From assembly GCF_007489285.1 (NCBI RefSeq), contig NZ_VLIY01000006.1:222548-286547 (forward strand): a stretch of DNA of 64,000 nucleotides, given 5' to 3'. The notes under the pieces were generated by a model. That model searched no databases and was not told where the DNA came from. It was given only the letters and a program-made list of their open reading frames with translations. Of this stretch, positions 17,649 through 27,357 are shown in pieces. Origin of the DNA: Skermania sp. ID1734 (GTDB lineage: Bacteria; Actinomycetota; Actinomycetes; Mycobacteriales; Mycobacteriaceae). Position 1 is the stretch's first letter. Each line of letters opens with the position of its first letter. The position numbers and the translations under genes are program-made.

Positions 17649-18980
17649 TTACGTGCCAACTTCGCGATATGGGGCTGAAGTTATTGCTGAGGCAGGTGCC
17701 TTCGAATCGTTATGTGTTTGAGTCAATCTACCCACGGTTGCGGCCACTCTGAGCACGTAAGCGTCGCGCGGATTAAGGGGATCGCGGCCTGTGATCTCCG
17801 CTATACGCTTCAGTCTGTACCGGACAGTATTTGGGTGAACAAACAGTTGACGGGCACAGGTTTCGACTGCTCCACCGCAATCGAGGTATGCATCGAGGGT
17901 GTCGGACAGGGCGGCGCCCGCCGCAGCGAGGGGTAAAACCAAATGCTGGTTCAGTGCGGCGATGGCCGCCGCGTCGCCCAGCAAAGCGCGCTCAGGAAGC
18001 AGCTCGGCGGCATGCACCGGACGGGGCGCGCCGCGCCACCCGTTGACGGCCTCCATGCCGGCGAGGGCCTCGACCGCGGAGGTGTGCGCTGCACTCAGTG
18101 TAGGCATGGTCGGCCCAATCACAATGGGACCCGTCGAGAAAGCCGACAGCAGATCGGTCATGAAGGAGGCGGCCACCGGGCCCCCGGTTAGCTCGCCGCT
18201 CACGACCGCGACCAGTCGCGAACCTTGGACGACAGCCAGCGCCGCGCGGCCGTGCTTCTGGGCGATCGCGTGCACCGAACCGACGACCGACACGCCCTGG
18301 TCGGCCGGCGGAGTGCCAACCAGCACGGTCGCCGGCGCCGTCGCATCCCAGTTGAGGGTGGCGGCGCGCGAAAGCATGTCCGAGCCGGTGTCGCCACGCA
18401 CGACTGCGTCGACGACGAGAGCCTCCAGCCGGGTATCCCACGCCCCGCGCGACTCGGCGGCCGCCGCATACACCGACGCGGCGGCGAAACCCAACTCTCG
18501 TCCGTAGCGGAGCACGGCCTCGGTGAGCGCGACCAGTTGCCGGTCGTTGCGGGCGAGTGCGGGTAACCACTGTTCGAAGAACTCCATGGCCACCCGGACC
18601 ATGTCCACGGTCTGGCTCAGCGTCAGCCGCCGGGCCAGATCCTGCGGAATGACCTGGAAGGCGTCCAGACTGAACCGGATATCGCTTTCTGGGTTCTGCA
18701 GCCATTCGAGGAAGTTGACCACGGCCGTCTGCACCAGCATCTGCACGCTTGCCCGCTGGGCGGCGTCGAGGTCGGAGAAGAATGGCAACTGGTTCTGCAT
18801 CGAGCTGACTGCCTCGGTGGACAGCCGCCCCGAGAACTGTTTCACCCTTCGCAGCAAAGTGTCCGGCAGCGGATCCCGATTCTGCCGAGCCGGTGCCAGC
18901 GCGCCGGTGGGCAGGAACACCTCATGCTCGGAGGTGGTCGGCTCTACCCGGCGCGGCGGCGGCGGACGATGCTCGGGCAT
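17649..18980 (-). CDS. mabR: MabR-type transcriptional regulator of FAS-II
   Basis: 443 aa, orthologous by position and sequence to Rv2242 (MabR). The C-terminal PucR-type helix-turn-helix is at about 372-398 (CARQLFVHPNTVRYRLKRIAEITG). The central region (LVGTPPADQGVSVVG, then IVIGPTMPTLSAAHTSA) is a degenerate GGDEF-like ligand domain, and the N-terminal half is helical. In mycobacteria the protein senses long acyl-CoAs and controls the fabD-acpM-kas operon that follows. It starts 30 bp after aceE, so it is co-transcribed with aceE. The first ~25 residues are Pro/Arg-rich and disordered. Confidence 0.88.
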   Translation of the reverse strand: MPEHRPPPPRRVEPTTSEHEVFLPTGALAPARQNRDPLPDTLLRRVKQFSGRLSTEAVSSMQNQLPFFSDLDAAQRASVQMLVQTAVVNFLEWLQNPESDIRFSLDAFQVIPQDLARRLTLSQTVDMVRVAMEFFEQWLPALARNDRQLVALTEAVLRYGRELGFAAASVYAAAAESRGAWDTRLEALVVDAVVRGDTGSDMLSRAATLNWDATAPATVLVGTPPADQGVSVVGSVHAIAQKHGRAALAVVQGSRLVAVVSGELTGGPVAASFMTDLLSAFSTGPIVIGPTMPTLSAAHTSAVEALAGMEAVNGWRGAPRPVHAAELLPERALLGDAAAIAALNQHLVLPLAAAGAALSDTLDAYLDCGGAVETCARQLFVHPNTVRYRLKRIAEITGRDPLNPRDAYVLRVAATVGRLTQTHNDSKAPASAITSAPYREVGT

Positions 18981-19010
18981 GTCGGAGAACTTACGCCCTG
19001 GCGCTGTGAA

Positions 19011-21833
19011 TCATGCGACGCCGGGGTCGGAAGTCTGCTTGGGTGCGGCCAGCGGGTCGTCGATCTTGTACTTCGCAGCGGCTTCGGCGGCCACACTCCG
19101 ATCGACCTTGCCCGCCCGGGCCAACGCAGCCAGCACCGCGACGGTGATGGATTGGGCGTCCACGTTGAAGACCCGACGCGCGGCCGGGCGGGTATCGGAG
19201 AAGCCGAATCCGTCGGTGCCCAGGGTCGTGTAGTCGCCCGGAACCCATTGCCGGATCTGGTCGCTCACGCCGCGCATCCAGTCACTCGCCGCAACGAATG
19301 GTCCCTCGGCATTGTTCAGCGCATGGGTTACGTAGGGCACCGGTGCGTCCTCGCCGGGATTGAGCAACGCCCGCTTTTCGCATTCGACGCCGTCGCGGCG
19401 CAGCTCGCCCCACGACGTCACCGACCAGACGTCGGCAGCGACGTTCCACTCCTCGGCCAGCAGTTCCTGTGCATGCAGCCCGTCGGGCACCGTGACGCCC
19501 GAGACCAGGATGTTGGCCTTCAGATCCGAGTTGTGCCGGGCCGGGCGGTACCGGTAAATGCCCTTGAGCAAGCCCTCGACGTCGAGGTCGTCGGGCTGCG
19601 CCGGCTGCTGGTACGGCTCGTTGTAGAGGGTGAGGTAGTAGTAGATGTTCTCCGGGTCCTCCCCGAACATCCGCCGCAGTCCCTCCTGGACTATGTGGGT
19701 GATCTCGTACGCGAAGGCCGGGTCGTACGCCACCACCGCCGGATTGGTCGAGGCCAGCAGGAGCGAATGCCCGTCGGCGTGCTGCAGGCCCTCACCGGTC
19801 AGCGTCGTGCGGCCAGCTGTGGCGCCGAGAACGAATCCGCGGGCCATCTGGTCGGCTGCCGCCCAGAAGAAATCGCCGGTGCGCTGGAATCCGAACATCG
19901 AATAGAAGATGTAGAGCGGAATCATCGGTTCGTCGTGGGTGGCGTAGGACGTGCCGACGGCGGTGAACGATGAGGTGGAACCCGCCTCGTTGATGCCCTC
20001 GTGCAAGATCTGGCCGACCGTCGATTCCTTGTAGGCCAGCATGAGCTCGGCGTCGACGGAGGTATACAGCTGGCCGTTGCGGTTGTAGATCTTCAGCGAC
20101 GGGAACCACGAGTCCATGCCGAAAGTCCGCGCCTCGTCCGGGATGATCGGCACGATGCGGGGGCCGATGTTTTCGTCGCGCAACAGCTCCTTCATGACCC
20201 GCACCAGCGCCATGGTGGTGGCCACTTCTTGCTTGCCTGAACCCTTGCGGATGGTCTTGTAGACGTCGTCGCCCGGCAACGTGAGCGCCTTGGCTTTGGT
20301 GCGTCGCTCCGGTAGGAAGCCGCCGAGAGTCTGGCGCCGGTCGATCATGTACTGGATCTCCGGAGCATCCATGCCGGGGTGGTAGTACGGCGGCAGGTAG
20401 GGATCCTTCTCCAGCTCCGCATCCGACACCGGGATCCGCTGCAGGTCGCGGAACTCCTTGAGGTCGTCCAGCGTCAGCTTCTTCATCTGGTGCGTGGCAT
20501 TGCGGGCCTCGAAGTGCTTGCCGAGCGTGTAGCCCTTGATGGTCTTGGCCAGAATCACGGTCGGTTGGCCCTTGTGCGCCATCGCGGCGGCGTAGGCGGC
20601 GTAGATCTTGCGATAGTCGTGACCACCGCGCTTGAGGTTCCAGATCTCTTGGTCGCTGAGATCCTTGACCAGTTCCTTGGTGCGCGGGTCACGGCCGAAG
20701 AAGTGTTCCCGCACATAGCCGCCGTCGTTGGCCTTGTAGGTCTGATAATCCCCGTCCGGGGTGGTGTTCATGACGTGCACGAGGGCGCCGTCACGATCCT
20801 TCTGCAGCAGTGCGTCCCATTCGCGGCCCCAGATGACCTTGATGACGTTCCAGCCGGCGCCACGGAAGAAACTTTCCAGCTCCTGGATGATCTTGCCGTT
20901 GCCGCGCACCGGTCCGTCGAGGCGCTGCAGGTTGCAGTTGATGACAAAGGTGAGGTTGTCCAGTCCTTCCAACGCTGCGACATGGGCGAGACCGCGCGAC
21001 TCGGGCTCATCCATCTCGCCGTCGCCGAGGAATGCCCACACGTGCTGGTCGGAGGTGTCCTTGAGGCCGCGATCGTGCAGGTAGTGGTTGAAGCGGGCCT
21101 GGTAGATGGCATTCATGGGGCCGATCCCCATGGAGACCGTCGGGAACTCCCAGAAGTCCGGCATCAGGCGCGGGTGCGGGTAGGACGGCAATCCCTTGCC
21201 CGGTCCGGCGTGGCTGTACTCCTGCCGGAAGCCGTCCAGACGCTCGGCCGAGATGCGGCCCTCGAGGTAGGCGCGTGCGTAGATGCCGGGGGAGGCATGG
21301 CCCTGGATGAACACCTGGTCGCCGCCGCCGGAGTGCTGCTTACCGCGGAAGAAGTGGTTGAACCCGACCTCATAGAGCGCAGCCGAGGAAGCGTAGGTGG
21401 AGATGTGACCGCCGACGCCCACACCGGGACGCTGCGCGCGGTGCACCATGATCGCCGCGTTCCAGCGGATCCACGCGCGGTAGCGGCGCTCCACCTCTTC
21501 GTCACCGGGGAACCACGGCTCGTTTTCAGTGGGAATGGTGTTGACGTAGTCGGTGGAGGTTAACGAGGGAATCGCGACCCGACGTTCACCAGCGCGCTCG
21601 AGCATGCGCAGCAACAGATAACGTGCGCGGCTGGGGCCCTCGCGGTCCAGCAGCATGTCGAACGATTCCAGCCACTCGCTCGTCTCTTCCGGGTCGATGT
21701 CCGGGAGGTACGACGCCACACCCTCGCGAATGACGCGCACGCGTCCATCCGAGTTGCTCCTGCCATTCGAGCTCGTGGCGGTGGCTTGCTGTCCCGATTG
21801 GTCGGTCCGGGACTTTTCGTTCAGGTCGGTCAA
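19011..21833 (-). CDS. aceE: Pyruvate dehydrogenase E1 component, homodimeric type
   Basis: 940 aa. It decarboxylates pyruvate with thiamine diphosphate and passes the acetyl group to the E2 lipoyl domain, feeding acetyl-CoA to the carboxylase and FAS systems encoded downstream. The ThDP motif runs from GDGEMDEPE (270-278) to [10 protein letters not shown]. Other family blocks are [30 protein letters not shown] and the C-terminal [17 protein letters not shown]. Full length for the family. The minus-strand start has a GAGGAG ribosome site. The unconserved N-terminal 30 residues are Ser/Thr/Gln-rich. Confidence 0.95.
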   Translation of the reverse strand: MTDLNEKSRTDQSGQQATATSSNGRSNSDGRVRVIREGVASYLPDIDPEETSEWLESFDMLLDREGPSRARYLLLRMLERAGERRVAIPSLTSTDYVNTIPTENEPWFPGDEEVERRYRAWIRWNAAIMVHRAQRPGVGVGGHISTYASSAALYEVGFNHFFRGKQHSGGGDQVFIQGHASPGIYARAYLEGRISAERLDGFRQEYSHAGPGKGLPSYPHPRLMPDFWEFPTVSMGIGPMNAIYQARFNHYLHDRGLKDTSDQHVWAFLGDGEMDEPESRGLAHVAALEGLDNLTFVINCNLQRLDGPVRGNGKIIQELESFFRGAGWNVIKVIWGREWDALLQKDRDGALVHVMNTTPDGDYQTYKANDGGYVREHFFGRDPRTKELVKDLSDQEIWNLKRGGHDYRKIYAAYAAAMAHKGQPTVILAKTIKGYTLGKHFEARNATHQMKKLTLDDLKEFRDLQRIPVSDAELEKDPYLPPYYHPGMDAPEIQYMIDRRQTLGGFLPERRTKAKALTLPGDDVYKTIRKGSGKQEVATTMALVRVMKELLRDENIGPRIVPIIPDEARTFGMDSWFPSLKIYNRNGQLYTSVDAELMLAYKESTVGQILHEGINEAGSTSSFTAVGTSYATHDEPMIPLYIFYSMFGFQRTGDFFWAAADQMARGFVLGATAGRTTLTGEGLQHADGHSLLLASTNPAVVAYDPAFAYEITHIVQEGLRRMFGEDPENIYYYLTLYNEPYQQPAQPDDLDVEGLLKGIYRYRPARHNSDLKANILVSGVTVPDGLHAQELLAEEWNVAADVWSVTSWGELRRDGVECEKRALLNPGEDAPVPYVTHALNNAEGPFVAASDWMRGVSDQIRQWVPGDYTTLGTDGFGFSDTRPAARRVFNVDAQSITVAVLAALARAGKVDRSVAAEAAAKYKIDDPLAAPKQTSDPGVA

Positions 21834-21851
21834 CGTTTCTCCTCAGCGCCG

Positions 21852-21870
21852 GTACGCGTGGTCTGCGTAC
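21852..21870. promoter_or_regulatory. Inverted repeat in the aceE / DUF3052 divergent region
   Basis: GTACGC (21852-21857) and GCGTAC (21865-21870) form a 6-bp inverted repeat with a 7-bp spacer, 19 bp before the aceE start codon. It could be a repressor site for aceE. The rest of this 324-bp divergent gap (21834-22157) holds no convincing gene. Confidence 0.4.
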
Positions 21871-22157
21871 GCTTTTCAATGGAGTGGATCCGGGTAGGAC
21901 ACTCCGCATGCTGTGTCGTGCATCTCCATCCTTCCCCATCGACGCGCGAGCGGCAGCAGGATGTCGCCACAACCTGCCGGGGTGGGCGTCGACGCTGTAT
22001 GGGGCTGCCGCATGATGGAACGGAGGCGACACGCCAGGAGTCGAATTTGCGCAGCGTCTTGCGCTATCGACCGCGACGATGTTCGCTAGCACTACCCGAG
22101 CCACGCGGACCGCTGGCTCGGTATTTGCTCAACACCGCAACCGAGGAGGAAACCACC

Positions 22158-22580
22158 GTGGTCGCCGCGGCGGACGCGCAGAACTACGCTAAGAAACTTG
22201 GCATCTCGCACGGCATGGTGGTTCAGGAACTGGGTTGGGACTCCGACACCGACGACGATCTGCGCGCCGACGTCGAGGACGCCATCGGTGACGAGCTGCT
22301 CGACGAAGATGCCGACGAGGTCATCGACGTGGTCCTGCTGTGGTGGCGCGACGGCGACGGCGACTTGGTCGACGCGCTGATGGACGCGATCGGCCCGCTC
22401 TCCGACGACGGGTTTGTATGGGTGCTGACGCCGAAGACCGGCAAGCCCGGTCACGTCGAACCGAGCGAAATCGCCGAATCCGCACCGACAGCGGGTCTGA
22501 CCCAGACGTCCGCGGTCAACCTCGGCTCCTGGACCGGGAGCCGGCTCGTGCAGCCGAAGGCCCGCGCCGCCAAGCGCTGA
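22158..22580 (+). CDS. DUF3052 family protein
   Basis: 140 aa, GTG start with a GAGGAGGAAA ribosome site. The sequence (AADAQNYAKKLGISHGMVVQELGWDSDTDDD, DVVLLWWRDGDGDLVDALMDA, GFVWVLTPKTGKPGHVEPSEIAESA) is the actinobacterial DUF3052 family. Its orthologue in Mycobacterium tuberculosis, from memory Rv2239c, lies in the same position, divergent from aceE and before ahpE. It is acidic and soluble, with no known catalytic motif. Function unknown. Confidence 0.85.
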   Translation: MVAAADAQNYAKKLGISHGMVVQELGWDSDTDDDLRADVEDAIGDELLDEDADEVIDVVLLWWRDGDGDLVDALMDAIGPLSDDGFVWVLTPKTGKPGHVEPSEIAESAPTAGLTQTSAVNLGSWTGSRLVQPKARAAKR

Positions 22581-22602
22581 GGTCTGGGAAGGAACCACGC
22601 CG

Positions 22603-23067
22603 ATGCCGCTGCCCGTGGGCACTCTCGCGCCCGACTTCACGCTCAAGGATCAGAACAACCAGCCGATCACGCTCTCGGACTTTCGGGGCAAGAAAAACGT
22701 GCTGATCGTCTTCTACCCGCTCGCCTTCACCGGAACCTGTCAGGGCGAGCTGTGCAAGGTTCGCGACGAGCTGCCCAAGTTCTCCAACGACGACACCGAG
22801 ATCCTGGCCATCTCTGTCGGGCCCTCACCGACCCACAAGGTATGGGCGGCCGAGCACGGCTACACCTTCCCGTTGCTCTCGGACTTCTGGCCGCACGGCG
22901 CCGTCGCGCAGGCGTACGAGGTGTTCAACGCTAAAGCCGGCTACGCCAACCGGGGGACCTTCGTTGTGGACAAGTCCGGAATTATCCGATTTTCGGAGAT
23001 GAACGGGCCGGGAGAGGCCCGTGACCAGGACGCTTGGGAGAAAGCGCTGGCCGCGCTAGATTATTGA
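22603..23067 (+). CDS. ahpE: Peroxiredoxin AhpE
   Basis: 154 aa thiol peroxidase. The peroxidatic Cys46 is in FYPLAFTGTC with the conserved Pro/Thr/Cys/Arg active site; the later SVGPSPTHKVWAAEHG and PLLSDFWPHGAVAQAYEVFN match AhpE. A second cysteine at position 51 (CQGELC) is absent from M. tuberculosis AhpE as I recall it. The CxxxxC spacing matches PrxQ-type resolving cysteines, so this may form an internal disulfide and differ in its reducing partner. It is 22 bp after DUF3052 and has an AAGGAA ribosome site. Confidence 0.9.
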   Translation: MPLPVGTLAPDFTLKDQNNQPITLSDFRGKKNVLIVFYPLAFTGTCQGELCKVRDELPKFSNDDTEILAISVGPSPTHKVWAAEHGYTFPLLSDFWPHGAVAQAYEVFNAKAGYANRGTFVVDKSGIIRFSEMNGPGEARDQDAWEKALAALDY

Positions 23068-23093
23068 GCCGTTGGCCGACGGCTGTCGGTCCC

Positions 23094-23165
23094 GGGCGTA
23101 TAGCTCAGTGGTAGAGCTCTGGTTTTACACACCAGCGGTCGGGGGTTCGAACCCCTCTGCGCCCA
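23094..23165 (+). tRNA. tRNA-Val (anticodon UAC)
   Basis: 72 nt, folding as a cloverleaf. The acceptor stem GGGCGTA/TGCGCCC has discriminator A. The D arm is GCTCAGTGGTAGAGC, the anticodon stem-loop CTGGT-TTTACAC-ACCAG has anticodon TAC, and the T arm GGGGG-TTCGAAC-CCCT contains the conserved TTCGA. No CCA is encoded directly after the discriminator. It follows ahpE by 26 bp. Confidence 0.97.
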
Positions 23166-23183
23166 CCCAGAGCAGTTGACCGC

Positions 23184-23227
23184 GTAGTTGTTCAGGCCAT
23201 GTCGGCGCATTCAGCCTGAACAACTAC
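23184..23227. terminator. Hairpin after tRNA-Val
   Basis: Perfect 14-bp arms at 23184-23197 and 23214-23227 with a 16-base loop lie between the tRNA and the convergent reductase gene. Position and shape suggest a bidirectional terminator; there is no T run. Confidence 0.6.
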
Positions 23228-23244
23228 ACACGCGACAGGCCGAC

Positions 23245-24351
23245 TCAGAGATCCAGGACCAACCGGCCGTCACCGCGAGACACACAGATCAGCATGTCGC
23301 CCGCCTCGCGTTCGCCGGGAAGCAGCGTCGACTCCCGATGCTGCGCTGTGCCGCCGAGCACCCGAACTCGACAGGTTCGGCAGAAGCCTTGCTGGCAGGA
23401 GTACGCGATGTCCGGGCGCGCTTGCCTAACCACGTCGAGCGCGCTGCGGTCGGCTGGAACAGTGAGAACCTCACCGGTGCTGGCCAGCTCGACCTCGAAC
23501 TCCTTACCGTTCACCACCGGCGGCGCCGAGAAGCGTTCGTAGTGGAACTCCACGTCGCGTACGCCACGCAACGCGACGAGCATCCCGCTGACCATCGGTG
23601 CCGGCCCGCAGCAATAGATGGCCATGCGCGACTCGAGGTCGCCGAGCAGTTCGGCGGCCGTAGGCAGGCGGTGCTCGTCGTCGGTGCGCACGCTCACCCG
23701 TGCTCCGAACGCCTCGATCTCATCGAGAAACGGCAGCGACTCCCGGCTGCGGCCGGTGTAGGTCATCGACCAATCCAGGCCGACTCGGTCGGCAAGTCGC
23801 GCCATCGGCAGGATCGGTGTGATTCCGATGCCGCCGGCAATGAGGTGCAGGCGCCGGGCGGGGGAGCCGTATCCGGGCACGGCAAAGCCAAAAGCATTGC
23901 GGGGTCCACCTACTCGCAACGCGGTGCCGACGCGGACCCGGTCGTGCAGTTCGATCGATCCACCGCCGCCGCCGGGAATCCGGCGCACGGCGATCCGGTA
24001 GCGACGCCGGTCGGCCGGGTCGCCGCACAGCGAGTACTGCCGGCGCCGACCTGATGGCAGCGTCACATCGAGGTGGGCGCCCGGATGCCAGGGCAGCAGT
24101 GGGCGGCCGTCCAGTGCCATGAGATCGAGACTGACAACGTTCTCGTCCCGCGCTTGGACGCGGCGCTCTCGGACGACGAGCGTCAGGCTCGGATCCACTG
24201 GCTTGGCCACGACGTCGCGGCGATGCACGAGCGTCGAGGCCCGCACGTAACCGGAGACAAACCGTTCGTACGCCCGCACGACGAGGTCTTGGCGCGCCGC
24301 TCCGTAGAGTCCGGCGGGTATCCGGTCCGGCGCCGGGTATCGGCCGCTCAA
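23245..24351 (-). CDS. Flavin/[2Fe-2S] ferredoxin-type reductase
   Basis: About 368 aa from a TTG that overlaps the preceding stop (TTGA), the last gene of the operon. Layout: FAD-binding barrel with QYSLCGDPADR, NAD-binding AGGIGITPILPMA, the CGPAPM motif, then a C-terminal plant-type ferredoxin domain with cysteines in SCQQGFCRTCRV and a further one in LICVSRGD. This is the single-chain reductase design (phthalate dioxygenase/vanillate demethylase reductase type), here with the ferredoxin at the C-terminus. It would supply electrons to an oxygenase; the MpaB-type protein at the head of the operon is the obvious candidate partner, but the PF10118 protein is another. Confidence 0.87.
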   Translation of the reverse strand: MSGRYPAPDRIPAGLYGAARQDLVVRAYERFVSGYVRASTLVHRRDVVAKPVDPSLTLVVRERRVQARDENVVSLDLMALDGRPLLPWHPGAHLDVTLPSGRRRQYSLCGDPADRRRYRIAVRRIPGGGGGSIELHDRVRVGTALRVGGPRNAFGFAVPGYGSPARRLHLIAGGIGITPILPMARLADRVGLDWSMTYTGRSRESLPFLDEIEAFGARVSVRTDDEHRLPTAAELLGDLESRMAIYCCGPAPMVSGMLVALRGVRDVEFHYERFSAPPVVNGKEFEVELASTGEVLTVPADRSALDVVRQARPDIAYSCQQGFCRTCRVRVLGGTAQHRESTLLPGEREAGDMLICVSRGDGRLVLDL

Positions 24352-25238
24352 GATGCCGCGGCCCGCGCGGCCGGGGAGGTGGCCAGGTAGGCCAGGGCCT
24401 GCGCAGTGTTGCCGACCACCTCTGGGCTGTAGCCCGGCTTGAGGCAGTGCGCGAGGCTGCGGCCGATCATCGAAAAGGACGGCAGCGCGCCGCGACGCAT
24501 CGAGCCAACGATTCGCCACAGCATTCGCGGGTACCCGGGCTTGTCCAGTGCCGGGTCCTCATGGGTCAGGAACTTGGCGCCGCGAATCAGGAACAGCAGC
24601 AAGCTGAACACGGCGATCACCATGGCGAGATTGCGTCGGGTGTAGCTCATGTCGAAGTACTCGGCGACGTCGTGGGCGACGTTGCGATGCTCGACCTCCT
24701 CCGCGCCGTGCCAGCGGTACAGATCCAGCATTGCCGGATCCGCGCCGAATCGTTCGAGGTCGGCATTGATGATCCAGTCGCCGAGGAAGGCGAACATGTG
24801 CTCGAGCCCGGAGATTACGGCCAGCCGTTCGAGCAGGTACTGCCGCTGCGCCACCGGGCCGAGCTCGGTCCGCGGCCCGAGGATCGTGCGGAAGATGTAC
24901 TCGGCGTGAGCGACAAAGGGCCGCACGTCGATGCCGTTGCCCTCGAGAAACTCCTCGATCGCCTTGTCATGCGTGCGGGCGTGCATCGACTCCTGGCCGA
25001 TAAAACCCAGCACGTCTTCGCGCAACTTCTCGTCGGCGATGAGTGGCAGCGCTTCCGTGAACGCGGCGCAGAACATTCGTTCGCCCTCGGGCAGCAGCAG
25101 CGTCAGCGCACTGATGAGGTGTGAGGCGACCGGATCCAGCGCCATCCAATGCAAGGGCGTGTTGCGCCAATCGAAGCTGACATTGCGGGCATGCACGTCG
25201 ACCTTTCCAGGGTCGAGTGCCGAAACTTTCCGGCTCAT
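24348..25238 (-). CDS. PF10118 metal-dependent hydrolase-like protein
   Basis: 296 aa. The ATG overlaps the stop of the alpha/beta hydrolase gene (ATGA). The sequence begins MSRKVSALDPGKVDVHARNV and holds metal-ligand-like motifs in helices: FIGQESMHARTH near residues 80-91, VISGLEHMFAF and GAEEVEHRNVAHDV. This is the COG3687/PF10118 family, annotated as a predicted metal-dependent hydrolase; its EExxH/HExxH-like pattern (QESMH, EEVEH) also resembles ferritin-like di-iron sites. A hydrophobic helix follows (NLAMVIAVFSLLLFLIRG). If it is a di-iron oxygenase, the downstream reductase would be its electron donor. Confidence 0.78.
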   Translation of the reverse strand: MSRKVSALDPGKVDVHARNVSFDWRNTPLHWMALDPVASHLISALTLLLPEGERMFCAAFTEALPLIADEKLREDVLGFIGQESMHARTHDKAIEEFLEGNGIDVRPFVAHAEYIFRTILGPRTELGPVAQRQYLLERLAVISGLEHMFAFLGDWIINADLERFGADPAMLDLYRWHGAEEVEHRNVAHDVAEYFDMSYTRRNLAMVIAVFSLLLFLIRGAKFLTHEDPALDKPGYPRMLWRIVGSMRRGALPSFSMIGRSLAHCLKPGYSPEVVGNTAQALAYLATSPAARAAAS

Positions 25239-26134
25239 CGCAAACTCCCCACGAACTGTCGCGTCGCCTCGGCCACCACAGTCGGCTGCGAATAGGGCAG
25301 CCAGTGGCCGGTGGGTAATTCCTGGCGAACGAGTCGGCGCACCCACCGCTCGGTGTCGGCGTACCCGGCCGCCCGAACAGCGACGTCGCGGGTGTTGATC
25401 AGCAACTGCACCGGAACTTCGGTGTGCCGTTCGCGCGGATTGAGCAGGCGCTGGGCGATATTCGCTCGGTAGATCCGCAGACCGCTGACCATGTCCGCGC
25501 GCAGCGTGGGCGCGAACTGGGCTTTGTCGACCGGCATGCCTTCCATGAAGCGTAGCGCGAGACGCCAGTTCCGTTCCGTGCCGAGCAATCCGAAGAACCA
25601 GCGCGGCAACCCGGGCATCATGAAAAACGCCGTGTAGGCCGACGACACGAGTTGGCTCAGCGGTCCCGCAACATTGCGTGGCGTCGGGCGGGCCAGCCGA
25701 TCGCGGACCCACCAACCGAGGTGATCGAGGTTGGGTCCAGAGATCGACGTGAACGACGCGATCCGGCGTTCGGCGCCCGGTTCGCAGACCGCCTCCCACC
25801 CGGTGACCGATCCCCAGTCGTGGGCGAGCAGATGAACCGGCTCGGAACTGGTCGCGTCGATGACGGCGAACAGATCCTTGGCCAGCTCTGACAGCCGAAA
25901 GTCACTGACGTCCGGTGGATTAGTGGATTCACCGTGTCCGCGCACGTCGTAAGCGACGACGTGGAATTCGTCGGCCAGAAGCGGGACGACCCCGCTCCAG
26001 AGGTGATGGGTGTCTGGCCAGCCGTGTACGAGGACGATGGTGGGCGCGTCGGGCGGGCCATATTCGTGCACGGCCAGTTCGATGTCGCCGTTGCGCACCG
26101 TGCAGGCGCGTGAGGATGCCAGAGTTGACGTCAT
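25235..26134 (-). CDS. Alpha/beta hydrolase
   Basis: 299 aa from the ATG at 26134 (AAAGGA seven bases upstream; the TTG two codons earlier is less likely). Family marks are VLVHGWPDTHHLW (oxyanion hole), DVRGHGES, and HLLAHDWGSVTGW, in which the nucleophile-elbow residue is aspartate, as in epoxide hydrolases and dehalogenases rather than serine esterases. The terminal catalytic His is in LPTGHWLPYSQP. It is the second gene of a four-gene operon with an oxygenase and a reductase, so an epoxide-like oxidation product is a reasonable guess for its substrate. Confidence 0.87.
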   Translation of the reverse strand: MTSTLASSRACTVRNGDIELAVHEYGPPDAPTIVLVHGWPDTHHLWSGVVPLLADEFHVVAYDVRGHGESTNPPDVSDFRLSELAKDLFAVIDATSSEPVHLLAHDWGSVTGWEAVCEPGAERRIASFTSISGPNLDHLGWWVRDRLARPTPRNVAGPLSQLVSSAYTAFFMMPGLPRWFFGLLGTERNWRLALRFMEGMPVDKAQFAPTLRADMVSGLRIYRANIAQRLLNPRERHTEVPVQLLINTRDVAVRAAGYADTERWVRRLVRQELPTGHWLPYSQPTVVAEATRQFVGSLR

Positions 26135-26160
26135 TGTCAATCCTTTGGTTTGTCGCCGAA

Positions 26161-27357
26161 TCAGGCGGAGACCTGCTTGCCCTGCATTGCGCCGATGAGA
26201 CCCTGCGACTCGATCAGCCCCTCGTCACTAGGAGCCTGGCCGGCGCCGAAGACCCGCGCTTCTTGCTTGGCCCGCAGCGCCTTGTGCGCCTCGGCGGGAA
26301 TGTCGTAGCCGTAGCGTCGCTGAGCTTCCCGCGGCGTCATCGTGGCCGGCGACTGCGCCGGAATGCCGAGCACGGCCGGCATGGCGATCGGCGCGGTGGT
26401 GGGCACCAAGAAATCCGCGACCGCGGCGTAGAGCGCCTTGTTGCTGCCGATCACGCCGAACGCGACGCGCAGGAACCATTGCACCATCAGATCTTCAGCC
26501 CCCGACTGGCTGATTCCGAAGAGCTTCCGGAAGTGGCGCGGATAGGTCGAAATGGTGCCCTTGGCGAGTAGACGGGCAAGCGGGATCTGCAGCGGCCGAC
26601 TCCACGCCGGCAGATCCTCCGGGAACGCGACCTCGGTGTGCAGGATGAAATCGGTCATCGACTGTGCCAGCTCCGACGCCGCGATCCGCGGCCGCCAGCT
26701 TTCGAAGTAGGCGCGGACCTCGTCCCGGCTGCGCGGAACGTCGGCGGGATCGATCGTCTGCAATTCGGCGGCGCGGGCGCATTCCGCCCAGTACTGGCGC
26801 TCCTCGTCCTCGGTCAGCTTGCCCGGGCCGAACTTCTCGTAGCAGTACAGGATGGAATGCCAGGCCGTGACGTGGATCCAGAGCTGTGACTCCGGCGAGT
26901 TGGCGTCGTAGGTGCCGCCGGTGACGGGGTCGGTGCCGATTGCCTTGGAATGCACCTTGACCAGCACGTCTGCGGCCTTCGTTGCGGTCGCCGTGTCACC
27001 GAAGGCGACAAGTGCGAAGTAGCGCATGGTTCGCTCGTAACGGGTGCGCGGGCGGTAGCGGACGCCACCGCTGTGCTCGACGGCAGCGTTGAGGTTGGGG
27101 TCGAGTTGCTCGATGGTCACCGACCGCTGAAAGCCCATCAGCGCCGAACTCGGATACGACCACACCTTCCAGGTCACCGAGCCGGGGCCGAAGAAGCCGT
27201 AGTCGGCGCTCGGCGAGTAGTTCTTGCCGGGATCGGAGATTCCGACCACTTCCAGCATTCTGGAGACACCCAGCATCGCGGCTTCCTTCATCGTTGGAGG
27301 TGCAGTGGCGTACCGGTAGGCACGTTCCATGTTACCGGCGGTACGGTAGTTGGACAA
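26161..27357 (-). CDS. MpaB/DUF2236 family oxygenase-like protein
   Basis: 398 aa in the open frame from a TTG at 27357; the ATG nine codons later (MERAYRYATAPPTMKEAAM) is a good alternative, because the TTG lies inside the TetR operator. The sequence has DUF2236 marks: FGPGSVTWKVWSYPSSALMGF, MRYFALVAFGDTATA, VHSKAIGTDP, WIHVTAWHSILYCYEKFG. Members include MpaB (mycophenolic acid pathway, oxidative cleavage) and the latex-clearing protein relatives that bind haem through conserved histidines. The family suggests O2-dependent cleavage of a hydrophobic substrate. It is the first gene of the operon and divergent from the TetR regulator. Confidence 0.8.
   Translation of the reverse strand: MSNYRTAGNMERAYRYATAPPTMKEAAMLGVSRMLEVVGISDPGKNYSPSADYGFFGPGSVTWKVWSYPSSALMGFQRSVTIEQLDPNLNAAVEHSGGVRYRPRTRYERTMRYFALVAFGDTATATKAADVLVKVHSKAIGTDPVTGGTYDANSPESQLWIHVTAWHSILYCYEKFGPGKLTEDEERQYWAECARAAELQTIDPADVPRSRDEVRAYFESWRPRIAASELAQSMTDFILHTEVAFPEDLPAWSRPLQIPLARLLAKGTISTYPRHFRKLFGISQSGAEDLMVQWFLRVAFGVIGSNKALYAAVADFLVPTTAPIAMPAVLGIPAQSPATMTPREAQRRYGYDIPAEAHKALRAKQEARVFGAGQAPSDEGLIESQGLIGAMQGKQVSA

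Noticed and set aside
21834..22157. N-terminal extension of the DUF3052 protein in the same open frame
   Set aside because: The strong ribosome site and the conserved N-terminus place the start at the GTG at 22158; the upstream part has no similarity to the family.
23094..23230. Integration site at the tRNA-Val gene
   Set aside because: No repeat of the tRNA 3' end was seen further on and the next genes are catabolic with normal composition; the inverted repeat after it looks like a terminator.
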